Assembly: GCF_001436295.1 (NCBI RefSeq)
Contig: NZ_AYYY01000011.1
Location: forward strand, 26,878-90,877
Direction: 5' to 3'
Source: Paucilactobacillus vaccinostercus DSM 20634
Lineage (GTDB): Bacteria > Bacillota > Bacilli > Lactobacillales > Lactobacillaceae
Length of the DNA: 64,000 nt
Position 1 is the stretch's first letter, and every line of letters starts with the position of its first letter. The translations under genes and the position numbers were made by a program. The notes below the pieces were generated by a model. That model was not told the origin of the DNA. It searched no databases and saw only the letters and a list, made by a program, of their open reading frames with translations. Of the stretch, positions 36,203 to 44,386 are shown in pieces.

Positions 36203-36228
36203 AAAAAAAGGCCTTTCGGCCTTTTCTA
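36203..36228 (-). terminator. Terminator of the alcohol dehydrogenase gene
   Basis: AAAAGGCC-TTTC-GGCCTTTT, with an A-run on the + strand that is a U-run in the minus transcript. It begins 7 bases past the adh stop. Confidence 0.88.
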
Positions 36229-36234
36229 TTTTGA

Positions 36235-37251
36235 TTAAAGTGACATGTCAACGACTTCACGACCAACAATTTTGCCGGCTTTCATTTCATCAATGATATC
36301 ATTAACTTCGCTCAACTTACGAGTGTGAACGATTGGGTGAACTTTACCTTCAGCACCAAATTGGAAGGCTTCAGCTAAATCTTGACGAGTACCAACAAGT
36401 GATCCAGCCACTTGGATACCATCTAGAACGGTCTTAGCGATGTTAAGCTCCATGTTACCTTGAGGGAGGGCAACAGCAACCAAACGGCCATCAGGACGCA
36501 ATGAATCAACGGCTGCAGTGAAGGCACTTGCATTAACTGCAGTAACTTGAGCATTGTTGACACCGCCGACTTTTTCTTGGATTTGTTCTGCAACATTTCC
36601 ATCGTGACGGTTAATTAAAACATCGGCACCTAATTTTTCAGCAGCAGCCAACTTGTCAGGGTTACCATCAACAACGACAACATGGGCACCGAAAACATTT
36701 TTAGCATATTGAATAGCCAAGTTACCAAGGCCACCAGCACCAACAACTGATACCCAGTCGCCAGGCTTAGTATTACCAACTTTTAAAGCCTTGTACATTG
36801 TGACACCGGCACAAGTAATTGAGCTGGCTTCAACAGGATCTAAACCATCTGGAACTTTAACGGCATAGTTGGCGTCAACGATACATTGCTGTGCCATGGC
36901 ACCATCAACCGTGAAACCAGAATTACGGACGTTACGGCAAAGTGTTTCACGTCCTGTAAGGCAGTATTCACAGTGGCCACATCCACCATAGAACCAAGCA
37001 ACTGATACACGATCACCGATTTTTAGGTTTGTAACACCGGCACCTAGCTTGCTGACGCGTCCAACACCTTCATGCCCAATTACGCGACCAGGGAATTTAC
37101 CAAAATCACCATTAGCAACGTGAAGATCAGTGTGGCAAAGACCACAATATTCAATATCTACAAGTGCTTCACCATGTTCGAGGGGACGGAGCTCCTTTTC
37201 AATAATATCAACATAACCATCAACTGAGTCACGCACAACAGCAGCTTTCAT
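36235..37251 (-). CDS. adhP: Zinc-dependent alcohol dehydrogenase
   Basis: 338 residues of the medium-chain dehydrogenase family. The catalytic zinc motifs CGLCHTDLH and GHEGVG, the structural zinc loop GCGHCEYC...C, and the NAD(H) fold [13 protein letters not shown] with VDGNPDKL are intact. It interconverts alcohols and aldehydes, mainly ethanol/acetaldehyde in this subfamily. ATG 37251 has AAAGAGG upstream on the minus strand. An 18-bp palindrome and a 349-bp divergent spacer lie upstream, which suggests regulation. The substrate range is inferred. Confidence 0.93.
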   Translation of the reverse strand: MKAAVVRDSVDGYVDIIEKELRPLEHGEALVDIEYCGLCHTDLHVANGDFGKFPGRVIGHEGVGRVSKLGAGVTNLKIGDRVSVAWFYGGCGHCEYCLTGRETLCRNVRNSGFTVDGAMAQQCIVDANYAVKVPDGLDPVEASSITCAGVTMYKALKVGNTKPGDWVSVVGAGGLGNLAIQYAKNVFGAHVVVVDGNPDKLAAAEKLGADVLINRHDGNVAEQIQEKVGGVNNAQVTAVNASAFTAAVDSLRPDGRLVAVALPQGNMELNIAKTVLDGIQVAGSLVGTRQDLAEAFQFGAEGKVHPIVHTRKLSEVNDIIDEMKAGKIVGREVVDMSL

Positions 37252-37600
37252 TGTTTTAACCTCTTTCAGAATTAGAATTTATATCCTCACTAGATATATT
37301 ACACGTAGAGCTTAGCAAATTTTTTCATTATTTGCAAGTGAAATTCTACACATTTCGGAAAAATAAACCGGTTTATTTCCCTTGTGTAGTTGATTTAGCA
37401 ACAGTTCAACTATTAATCGTTGATTCACATAATTAGGACGTTGTTATCTGTATCACTTATTTTTATAGGTAAAAGAAATGCAAATTATGAAAATAGCTCT
37501 GATATCCTATGTTTGGTTAGGTAATTATGATAGAATATTTAATGTATGTGAAAAATAATTAGTATAAATTAAAGAATCAAGAAGTAGGAGTGAAAGACTC
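37252..37600. other. Divergent intergenic region between adh and the two-component system
   Basis: 349 bases with no ORF. It must hold the leftward adh promoter and the rightward regulator promoter. The adh side has an AAAGAGG ribosome site, the middle holds an 18-bp palindrome, and a TAGAAT box (37531-37536) near the right end may be the -10 of the regulator gene, but I could not match a good -35 to it. Confidence 0.55.
37361..37378. promoter_or_regulatory. 18-bp perfect palindrome, probable operator
   Basis: AAATAAACCGGTTTATTT is self-complementary and is flanked by GGAA on the left and CCC on the right. The CCGG-centred form recalls operators of LacI-type regulators. It lies about 110 bases upstream of adh and 225 bases upstream of the response regulator. 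No regulator gene can be assigned. Confidence 0.6.
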
Positions 37601-38287
37601 ATGAGTAGAATTTTAATAATTGAAGATGAAGAAAATTTAGCACGTTTCGTAGAACTTGAATTGCAGCATGAGGGTTATGAAACAGATGTTGAATTAGACG
37701 GACGCGCTGGGTTAGATGCAGCGTTGGAACAAGATTTCGATGTAATTTTGCTAGATTTGATGTTGCCAGAATTGAACGGTATTGAAGTAGCACGACGGGT
37801 ACGTGAAGTGAAAAGTACTCCTATTGTAATGATGACAGCACGTGATTCAGTTATTGACCGTGTATCTGGTTTGGACCATGGGGCAGATGACTATATTGTT
37901 AAACCATTTGCAATTGAAGAGCTGTTGGCGCGGGTACGAGCATTGTTACGGCGGATTCATATCGAAGGTGGGGGCAATGAAACGCCTAAAACAACCGTCA
38001 CTTACCGCGATTTAACAATTGAAAAAGAAAACAGGGTAGTTCGTCGCGGCAAAGATGTTATTAACTTAACGAAACGTGAGTATGAACTTTTACTTATCTT
38101 GATGGAAAATGTGAATGTCGTCATGTCACGAGATGTATTGTTAAAACGTGTTTGGGGTTATGAATCGCAAGTTGAAACTAACGTTGTTGATGTCTATATT
38201 CGTTATCTACGAAACAAAATTGATCGTGCCGGTGAAAGAAGCTACATTCAAACTGTACGTGGTACGGGATACGTTATTCGGTCATAA
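37601..38287 (+). CDS. arlR: OmpR-family response regulator (ArlR-like)
   Basis: 228 residues. The receiver (1-115) has acidic pocket residues Glu8/Asp9, phospho-acceptor Asp52 (VILLDLMLP), Thr in MMTAR and Lys in IVKPF. A winged-helix DNA-binding domain (~130-228, LTKREYELL to YIQTVRGTGYVIR) follows. The sequence is close to ArlR-type regulators of Firmicutes, but the symbol is by similarity only. ATG 37601 behind AGTAGGAGTGAAAGACTC. It precedes its kinase by 25 bases. Confidence 0.9.
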   Translation: MSRILIIEDEENLARFVELELQHEGYETDVELDGRAGLDAALEQDFDVILLDLMLPELNGIEVARRVREVKSTPIVMMTARDSVIDRVSGLDHGADDYIVKPFAIEELLARVRALLRRIHIEGGGNETPKTTVTYRDLTIEKENRVVRRGKDVINLTKREYELLLILMENVNVVMSRDVLLKRVWGYESQVETNVVDVYIRYLRNKIDRAGERSYIQTVRGTGYVIRS

Positions 38288-38312
38288 TAAATCGTAAGCG
38301 GGGAAATGTGCT

Positions 38313-39806
38313 GTGAATTCTACTAAAAAGAAGACAGCCGAATATAGAATGTCCCTAAAAGTTAAGTGGGCTCTCGGAACGGCCATCGGGGCATTACTAA
38401 TTTTTGCGCTGCTAACATTTGTGTTGTTTCAATCTTTCACGAGTGATCTTTTAAAACGAGAACAGACTTCTGTTAATCAGTCATTAGTGTCTGTTGAGCG
38501 ACGGTTATCTGACAGTCGTGCGGATGAGTTAACTAGTAGCCATGTACGCAGTCTAGTAAGATATAGTGATGGCCTAGCTGACAAGTCGACTGATGATCAG
38601 AGTGCCAAGGGAATCATCAATGGACTCAGTATTTCAGACTTGTCAATTGCAGTTTACAATTTGAATGGAAAACTCGTGTTCTCAACTGATCACGCGCCAT
38701 CAACAGATAAAATTGTTGATCATAAAAAAATTCAAACGGTTAAAAAGGGATCTCATAAAAATATTGTTGGGACGATGCCGGTAACCAGCAGCAGATCCGA
38801 TCATCCGAAAATTGGTTATGTCCGAGTAACCAGCAGTTTAACCGGATATTATCAAGTCACGCACCGCTTGTTCCTAATTTCGGTCCTAGTGTTAGTACTT
38901 GTTGTGATAGCCAGTGGCCTTTTGGGGTATGTGCTCTCGTATTTTCTTTTGCGGCCAATTGATGAAATTCATGATACGTTGACTGCCATTCGTGATGATC
39001 CAACTGATAATCAGCGTGTTCCAAAGATGCATCGACGTGATGAATTATCTGACCTCGGCGAAATGTTTAATGAAATGTTGGATCGGATGCAGCGTTACAT
39101 TGAGCAGCAGTCCCAATTTGTTGAAGACGTTTCGCATGAATTGAGAACGCCTGTGGCGATTATTCAAGGACACATGGAAATGCTGAATCGGTGGGGAAAA
39201 GATGATCCCAAGGTCCTAAGCGAATCATTGGATGCATCCCTTAAAGAAACCAAGCGGATGCAGGACTTAGTTCAGGAAATGCTAGACTTGAGTCGTGCTG
39301 AGCAGGTTGAAATTAATTTTAGGGATGAAAAGACAGACGTCGGCGAAGTTGTACACCAAGTATTTAATAATTTTCAAATGATTCATCCAGATTTTGCGTT
39401 CACGCTGGATGATGATTTGAAGGAACCCACGGTGGCCAAAATTTACCGAGATCACTTAGAACAAATTTTAATTATTCTTTGTGATAATGCCGTCAAGTAT
39501 TCTACGGAACGCAAAGAGATTCATTTATCATTGTCACGTAACCTTAATCAGGTCGAAATAGGGGTACAGGATTTTGGTGAAGGTATTTCTCAAGATAACA
39601 TGGATAAAGTCTTTAACCGCTTTTATCGCGTGGATAAAGCGCGGAGCCGGAAGAAGGGAGGTAATGGATTAGGATTATCCATTGCCAAACGACTCATTGA
39701 AGGCTATCGTGGTAGCATTGCTCTTGAAAGTTCTGCGGGATATGGATCGTTATTCAAAGTTACTTTTCCAGTAATACAGGAAAATATTAAAAGTTTAGAC
39801 GATTAG
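38313..39806 (+). CDS. arlS: Sensor histidine kinase (ArlS-like)
   Basis: 497 residues. TM1 is near 18-40, an extracellular sensor loop follows to about 185, TM2 is ~188-210, then HAMP (LLRPIDEIHDTL), H-box with phospho-His (EDVSHELRTPVAII), N-box (LCDNAVKYST), G1 (DFGEGIS) and G2 (GNGLGLSIAKR). It senses an unknown envelope signal and phosphorylates the regulator upstream. Start GTG 38313 follows AAGCGGGGAAATGTGCT. A terminator follows. Confidence 0.92.
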   Translation: MNSTKKKTAEYRMSLKVKWALGTAIGALLIFALLTFVLFQSFTSDLLKREQTSVNQSLVSVERRLSDSRADELTSSHVRSLVRYSDGLADKSTDDQSAKGIINGLSISDLSIAVYNLNGKLVFSTDHAPSTDKIVDHKKIQTVKKGSHKNIVGTMPVTSSRSDHPKIGYVRVTSSLTGYYQVTHRLFLISVLVLVLVVIASGLLGYVLSYFLLRPIDEIHDTLTAIRDDPTDNQRVPKMHRRDELSDLGEMFNEMLDRMQRYIEQQSQFVEDVSHELRTPVAIIQGHMEMLNRWGKDDPKVLSESLDASLKETKRMQDLVQEMLDLSRAEQVEINFRDEKTDVGEVVHQVFNNFQMIHPDFAFTLDDDLKEPTVAKIYRDHLEQILIILCDNAVKYSTERKEIHLSLSRNLNQVEIGVQDFGEGISQDNMDKVFNRFYRVDKARSRKKGGNGLGLSIAKRLIEGYRGSIALESSAGYGSLFKVTFPVIQENIKSLDD

Positions 39807-39818
39807 AAAATTTATTAC

Positions 39819-39850
39819 AGGTTGTGTCAATAAGTGGCATAACCTTTTTA
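39819..39850 (+). terminator. Terminator of the two-component operon
   Basis: AGGTTGTGTC / GGCATAACCT with an AATAAGT loop, then T5. Confidence 0.75.
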
Positions 39851-39856
39851 TATACA

Positions 39857-39900
39857 TAAAAGGCTCTCACAAACATACACATTTGTGAAAGCCTTTATTA
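39857..39900 (-). terminator. Terminator of yidC (minus strand)
   Basis: AAAGGCTCTCACAAA / TTTGTGAAAGCCTTT: a 15-bp stem with a mismatch, next to the yidC stop. Confidence 0.8.
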
Positions 39901-39913
39901 ATATCGGACACTA

Positions 39914-40858
39914 TTAGTCTCGATGTTGTTGTTTACCTTGATTACGATTGCGGTTATTTTTGTGCGTTGATTCATCATTACTATCCGAATGTGGATTGGC
40001 AAGGGCTGTTTTTGCTGCTTCTGTTGAATCTGCGGCCGGAACAACGACTTTTGGTTTAACGACCTTTGGTGGGTTCTCTTTGAGTTGCTTTTCGATGTTT
40101 CGTCTAATATGCGGCCGATAAAGATTAATAATTAGTGACTGAATGATTCCGAAGAGCCCGCCAATGAAGAAGTAAATGCCAAGTCCGGCAGATGATGACA
40201 TGGTGAAAAATAAAATCATTACTGGACTAATAAACATTGCCATCCGCATTTGTTTCTTTTGATCTTCGGGAACGCCAAGCATAGATACCCAAGCCTGAAC
40301 TAAATAGGCAACGAATGATAAAATTGCAAAAATGATACTTGGGCTACCAAGTTTAACGCCCATAAATGTTGCGCTTGAAAGATCTGGCGAGTAGCGAATT
40401 GCGGCATACAAGGCAGCGAATACTGGCATTTGTATTAAGAGTGGTAAACAGCCAATTCCACCCGTCATACTAATACCATTTTCACGGTAGAGAGCCATCA
40501 TTTCTTGGCTAATTGCAGCTTGCTCTTCAGGTGTTTTGGCTTTTTTCTGACGTGCTTGAATATCACGCATTTGTGGGCCAACCATCGCCATTTTTTCTTG
40601 CTGAATAGTTGATTTCTTCATTTGACTAATCATTACTGGTAGTAAAATCAGTCGAACGACAAAGACGATCACGATGATTGACCAACCATAGTTACCGCCG
40701 AAAAAGTTGGCAAGCCATTCCATAAGATGCTGAGTTGGTTTAGCTAAATCGTCATAAATCATGCCATAAGGCTTACCGTTTTTAGTGCGAACACATCCGC
40801 TTAGTAACAATGCTAGGACTGTTACCGCGGAAATGAGTGAAATTTTCTTATTCTTCAT
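39914..40858 (-). CDS. yidC: Membrane protein insertase YidC (lipoprotein type)
   Basis: 314 residues. An N-terminal lipoprotein signal ends in LLLSGC, the lipobox cysteine; five TM segments follow (NYGWSIIVIVFVVRL and GGIGCLPLLIQMPVFAALY are core YidC features). The cytoplasmic tail is Lys/Pro-rich then His/Asn-rich (NNRNRNQGKQQH), as in YidC2-type paralogues that interact with ribosomes. It inserts membrane proteins with or without Sec. ATG 40858 on the minus strand follows AAAGGATTTGATGAATTAG. Confidence 0.94.
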   Translation of the reverse strand: MKNKKISLISAVTVLALLLSGCVRTKNGKPYGMIYDDLAKPTQHLMEWLANFFGGNYGWSIIVIVFVVRLILLPVMISQMKKSTIQQEKMAMVGPQMRDIQARQKKAKTPEEQAAISQEMMALYRENGISMTGGIGCLPLLIQMPVFAALYAAIRYSPDLSSATFMGVKLGSPSIIFAILSFVAYLVQAWVSMLGVPEDQKKQMRMAMFISPVMILFFTMSSSAGLGIYFFIGGLFGIIQSLIINLYRPHIRRNIEKQLKENPPKVVKPKVVVPAADSTEAAKTALANPHSDSNDESTHKNNRNRNQGKQQHRD

Positions 40859-40972
40859 CTAATTCATCAAATCCTTTTACCCTTATTATTAATAATCATA
40901 AACGTATTAAACTATACAGTAGTTGCTGTTGAAAAGCTACTAACTTCGATAACTATTAGCAGTGATACGGTA

Positions 40973-41242
40973 CTATTCAATATAAAATGTGTGGTACGCT
41001 TGTGGAGTTGCTGTTGTCACTTGAAGATTTTTGACGTGTGCGAATGGAATGGGGCCTTGGTTAATAAAGTCTATAAATTCATCGATGACAAGTTCTGCCC
41101 CTTCGACTTCTATGTAAACACTACCGTTTGCTTGATTACGGACTTTACCACCAAGCTCAAATTCGCGGGCTTTTTTGGCCACTGCCCAGCGGAATCCAAC
41201 TCCCTGAACGATGCCAGAAGCAATTATTTTGACTGCCTTCAT
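40973..41242 (-). CDS. acyP: Acylphosphatase
   Basis: 89 residues. The signature IVQGVGFRW holds the catalytic Arg, and VRNQANGSVYIEVEG holds the catalytic Asn. It hydrolyses acylphosphates such as acetyl phosphate. ATG 41242 is preferred over an upstream GTG (41251) because AGAAGG directly abuts that codon. It is divergent from the rRNA methyltransferase gene and shares the short spacer with it. Confidence 0.94.
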   Translation of the reverse strand: MKAVKIIASGIVQGVGFRWAVAKKAREFELGGKVRNQANGSVYIEVEGAELVIDEFIDFINQGPIPFAHVKNLQVTTATPQAYHTFYIE

Positions 41243-41303
41243 TTTTTTCACCTTCTTATTAGGAACAATCTGTTATAATTGAGGTCGCATTGGAGTGATA
41301 AAT

Positions 41304-42080
41304 TTGGAAAAAATAACATCTGTGCATAACCAGCACGTTAAAGATTGGAAAAAATTACAGACTAAGAAACAACGAAAAAAAACAAATACCTACCTATTAG
41401 ATGGATGGCATTTGGTAGAAGAAGCAATTAATGCCGGCAATCAAATTGTGGCCTTAATTGCAACTGAAGAGCAATTGGCTTTGCATGACGATATTGTAAC
41501 ACGAGAGTTTCCGATTTATGAAGTTACAAATGAAATCATGGCGACAATTACGGATACCGTTTCACCACAGGGAATTGCGGCAGAAGTTGAGTTGCCGGGA
41601 GATCGATTTACAAAACCTGAAACTAGCCATGGCGCCTGGCTATTTTTAGATCGTGTCCAGGACCCGGGGAATATCGGCACAATGATTCGAACTGCCGATG
41701 CAGCTGGTTTTGCCGGAGTTGTGGCCAGTCAAAAAACTGCTGATTTATTCTCTCCAAAGATTGTACGAGCAATGCAGGGGAGTCAATTTCACTTACATCT
41801 TAGACAGGGTGATTTAGTTGATTGGATAACGTTATTTAAAACTGAGGGTCATCCTGTCTATGGCACTCAGCTGAACCCGCAGGCGCTTAATTTTCGTGAA
41901 GTAACACCTGTAGAAGATTTTGCGTTAATCATGGGCAACGAAGGCCATGGTATGGACGCGACTACGCTTAACGAAACGACAGCCAATCTTTACATTCCGA
42001 TGAACGGTCAAGCTGAATCTTTGAATGTTGCAATTTCAGCTGGCATATTGATGTTCCAACTCAACCAAAAGATTAAATAG
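41304..42080 (+). CDS. TrmH/SpoU-family RNA methyltransferase
   Basis: 258 residues. SpoU motifs are intact: GAWLFLDRVQDPGNIGTMIRTADA (motif 1, read in two pieces), MGNEGHGM (motif 2) and LNVAISAGILMFQL (motif 3). An N-terminal substrate-binding domain (1-95) resembles YsgA/23S rRNA 2'-O-ribose methyltransferases. Start TTG 41304 fits TGGAG (41291-41295), while the GTG at 41295 lies within it. The target site is unknown. Confidence 0.9.
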   Translation: MEKITSVHNQHVKDWKKLQTKKQRKKTNTYLLDGWHLVEEAINAGNQIVALIATEEQLALHDDIVTREFPIYEVTNEIMATITDTVSPQGIAAEVELPGDRFTKPETSHGAWLFLDRVQDPGNIGTMIRTADAAGFAGVVASQKTADLFSPKIVRAMQGSQFHLHLRQGDLVDWITLFKTEGHPVYGTQLNPQALNFREVTPVEDFALIMGNEGHGMDATTLNETTANLYIPMNGQAESLNVAISAGILMFQLNQKIK

Positions 42081-42171
42081 TTTTAAATTTAAATGAGACA
42101 ATGAGCGAAAAACTTTGCTTTTTTCCTGAATGCGTGTATTATGTTGTCAGTATTAAGAAAAGGGGCTCTGT

Positions 42172-42675
42172 ATGAAAAGAAATGCGTGGCAAAATGACGA
42201 GGAATATGTCTTAATTGTTGAAGACTTACTTCGTCAACCAGCTGTTCAAAAACTATCACAGTATACTCAACATCATCATTCAAACCGCCTGGACCATTCA
42301 ATTGCAGTTTCGTTTGACAGCTATGAGCTGGCTAAAAAATTACATTTGGATTATCGCAGTGTTGCACGTGCTGGGTTATTGCATGACTTATTTTATTACG
42401 ACTGGAGAACTACCAAGTTCAACTTAGGGTCGCATGCATTTATTCATCCCCGAGTTGCACTACGAAATGCTGAAAAAATTACACCGTTGAATGATATGGA
42501 AAAAGACATTATTTTGAAGCATATGTTTGGCGCTACTTTGGCGTTACCAAAGTACAAAGAAAGTTTACTTGTTTCTTTGGTAGATGACTACGAAGCTGAA
42601 CATGAGTTTTTCTCACCACTTCGTCAACGCTTTGACGGATGGTATCAACGAATCAAGCTTAGAGCTAATGTTTAA
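42172..42675 (+). CDS. HD-domain metal-dependent phosphohydrolase family protein
   Basis: 167 residues. HHHSNRLDHSIAVS (first His), LLHDLFYYDW (HD), and FIHPRVAL with ILKHM are HD-superfamily features, and the C-terminal VSLVDDYEAEHEF is conserved in this small group. Substrate unknown. ATG 42172 behind AAAGGGGCTCTGT. It precedes an HxlR regulator by 29 bases, perhaps co-transcribed. Confidence 0.85.
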   Translation: MKRNAWQNDEEYVLIVEDLLRQPAVQKLSQYTQHHHSNRLDHSIAVSFDSYELAKKLHLDYRSVARAGLLHDLFYYDWRTTKFNLGSHAFIHPRVALRNAEKITPLNDMEKDIILKHMFGATLALPKYKESLLVSLVDDYEAEHEFFSPLRQRFDGWYQRIKLRANV

Positions 42676-42704
42676 CTATCTGTTTACCAGGGGAGGTGGA
42701 CTTG

Positions 42705-43040
42705 ATGGCAGTAACAGAATCAGTTGCTAATTTTACACTTTGTCCTAAATTTGAAAAAACTTTTTCAATTTTGGGTAAAAAGTGGAATGGCCTCATTATC
42801 GAGGTACTATTGAACGAAGGCACCGTTCGTTTTAAGGATTTGGTTGCAAGTATTTCTAAATGCAGTGATCGTGTCCTTGTTGAACGTCTAAAAGAGTTAG
42901 AACATTGTGGGATTGTCACACGTAATACACATCCTGATTCAAGCCGGGTGGACTATTCGTTAACTCAGAAAGGCCGCGAATTGGGACCGGTAATGGATGC
43001 CGCACATCAGTGGGGAGATAAATGGTTTGGTGAAAATTAA
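42705..43040 (+). CDS. HxlR family transcriptional regulator
   Basis: 111 residues, winged helix. It begins with CPKFEKTFSILGKKW (the conserved Cys and helix 1), then FKDLVASISKCSDRVLVERLKELEHCG (recognition helix region) and SRVDYSLTQKGREL (wing). HxlR/MarR-like regulators respond to electrophiles or redox stress. ATG 42705 fits GGGGAGGTG at 6-base spacing; the GTG at 42696 lies inside that site. Its target is unknown; the adjacent HD gene is one candidate. Confidence 0.88.
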   Translation: MAVTESVANFTLCPKFEKTFSILGKKWNGLIIEVLLNEGTVRFKDLVASISKCSDRVLVERLKELEHCGIVTRNTHPDSSRVDYSLTQKGRELGPVMDAAHQWGDKWFGEN

Positions 43041-43042
43041 GC

Positions 43043-43071
43043 TTGACCATTGCCCCGATGTTCACTAGAAT
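43043..43071 (+). promoter_or_regulatory. Promoter of the pheST T-box transcript
   Basis: TTGACC (43043-43048), 17-base spacer, TAGAAT (43066-43071), directly after the HxlR stop. Confidence 0.8.
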
Positions 43072-43079
43072 AGTATTCG

Positions 43080-43306
43080 TATGTTATAAAGACATTGATG
43101 GAAACTAGTAGATGATGACGCATTATTAGGGAGCTACCACCCTGGACTGAAAGTGGTAGTTAGTGGGTCATATTGAATTTCACTTCCGAAGTCGGCACAT
43201 TGTGTCCGGTTAATAACCGTTAAAAATTACTTGAGTGTGTGGATTTACCACAAACTAGGGTGGTACCGCGAAGCTTCGTCCCTTTTTTAGGGCGGGGCTT
43301 TTTTAT
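43080..43306 (+). promoter_or_regulatory. T-box riboswitch (tRNA-Phe) upstream of pheS
   Basis: The leader has a long Stem I region, the T-box core AGGGTGGTACCGCG (43257-43270), and a terminator AAGCTTCGTCCC / GGGCGGGGCTT (43271-43300) with T6. A probable specifier TTC is near 43179-43181 (GAATTTCAC) or 43184-43186; I do not pin it further. Uncharged tRNA-Phe would stabilise the antiterminator. Confidence 0.92.
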
Positions 43307-43329
43307 TTTGTAAATAAAAGGAGAAAATA

Positions 43330-44376
43330 ATGGGATTACGCGAAAAATTAGATGAGCTACGTCAGCAAGGTCTTAAAGATGTCGATAGTAGTCAAGATTT
43401 AGATCGAATTAACGATATCCGAGTTAAATTACTTGGCAAAAAGGGTCCGATTAAGGAAGCACTTCGGGGCATGCGTGATTTAAGTGCTGAAGAGCGGCCT
43501 AAGATTGGTCAATTTGCTAATGAGATCCGGGATGATTTGACACGGGCCATTGAAAGTAAACGTGCCGAACTGGAACAAGCTAAAATTAATGCACAACTAG
43601 CCAAAGAAACGATTGATGTAACGCTTCCGGGGAGCGCTGTCTCTCAAGGACAACCACATGTGATTCAACAAATCATTGATCAGTTGGTGGACCTGTTTAT
43701 TGGCATGGGGTATGAAGTGGCTGTTGGGGATGAAGTAGAAGAAGATCATTATAATTTTGAGATGCTCAACTTGCCAAAAGATCATCCAGCGCGCGATATG
43801 CAAGATACGTTCTATGTAACACCAGAAGTTTTGATGCGAACTCAAACGTCTCCAATGCAAGCACGAATGATGGAAAAACATGACTTCAGCAAGGGACCTT
43901 TGAAGATGATCTCACCAGGTAAGGTTTATCGTCGTGATACTGACGATGCTACACATAGCCATCAATTTCACCAAGTTGAAGGAATGGTTATTGGCAAGCA
44001 TATTACGATGACTGACTTGAAGGGAACACTTGAAGTCGTTGCGCAAGAATTATTCGGCGATGAACTCAAAGTACGTCTTCGTCCAAGTTATTTCCCGTTC
44101 ACAGAGCCATCAGTGGAAGCGGACATTACTTGTTTTAACTGCTTAGGAAAAGGTTGCTCGATTTGTAAGAACACCGGCTGGATTGAAGTTTTAGGTGCAG
44201 GAATGACGCATCCAAACGTCTTAAGAATGGCTGGAGTTGATCCAGACGTATACGGTGGTTTTGCATTTGGGTTGGGGCCTGACCGCTTTGCAATGCTTAA
44301 ATACGGAGTTGAAGACATTCGTGATTTTTATCAAAACGATGTTCGTTTCCTCACGCAGTTCGACCAGAAAGGATAA
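43330..44376 (+). CDS. pheS: Phenylalanine-tRNA ligase alpha subunit
   Basis: 348 residues. The N-terminal coiled coil (1-85) contacts tRNA. Class II motifs are visible: [11 protein letters not shown] with [14 protein letters not shown] (motif 2), [12 protein letters not shown], and [16 protein letters not shown] (motif 3). It forms the catalytic half of the alpha2-beta2 enzyme. ATG 43330 follows AAGGAGAAAATA. The T-box lies just upstream and pheT 10 bases downstream. Confidence 0.98.
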   Translation: MGLREKLDELRQQGLKDVDSSQDLDRINDIRVKLLGKKGPIKEALRGMRDLSAEERPKIGQFANEIRDDLTRAIESKRAELEQAKINAQLAKETIDVTLPGSAVSQGQPHVIQQIIDQLVDLFIGMGYEVAVGDEVEEDHYNFEMLNLPKDHPARDMQDTFYVTPEVLMRTQTSPMQARMMEKHDFSKGPLKMISPGKVYRRDTDDATHSHQFHQVEGMVIGKHITMTDLKGTLEVVAQELFGDELKVRLRPSYFPFTEPSVEADITCFNCLGKGCSICKNTGWIEVLGAGMTHPNVLRMAGVDPDVYGGFAFGLGPDRFAMLKYGVEDIRDFYQNDVRFLTQFDQKG

Positions 44377-44386
44377 ATAGTCAATT

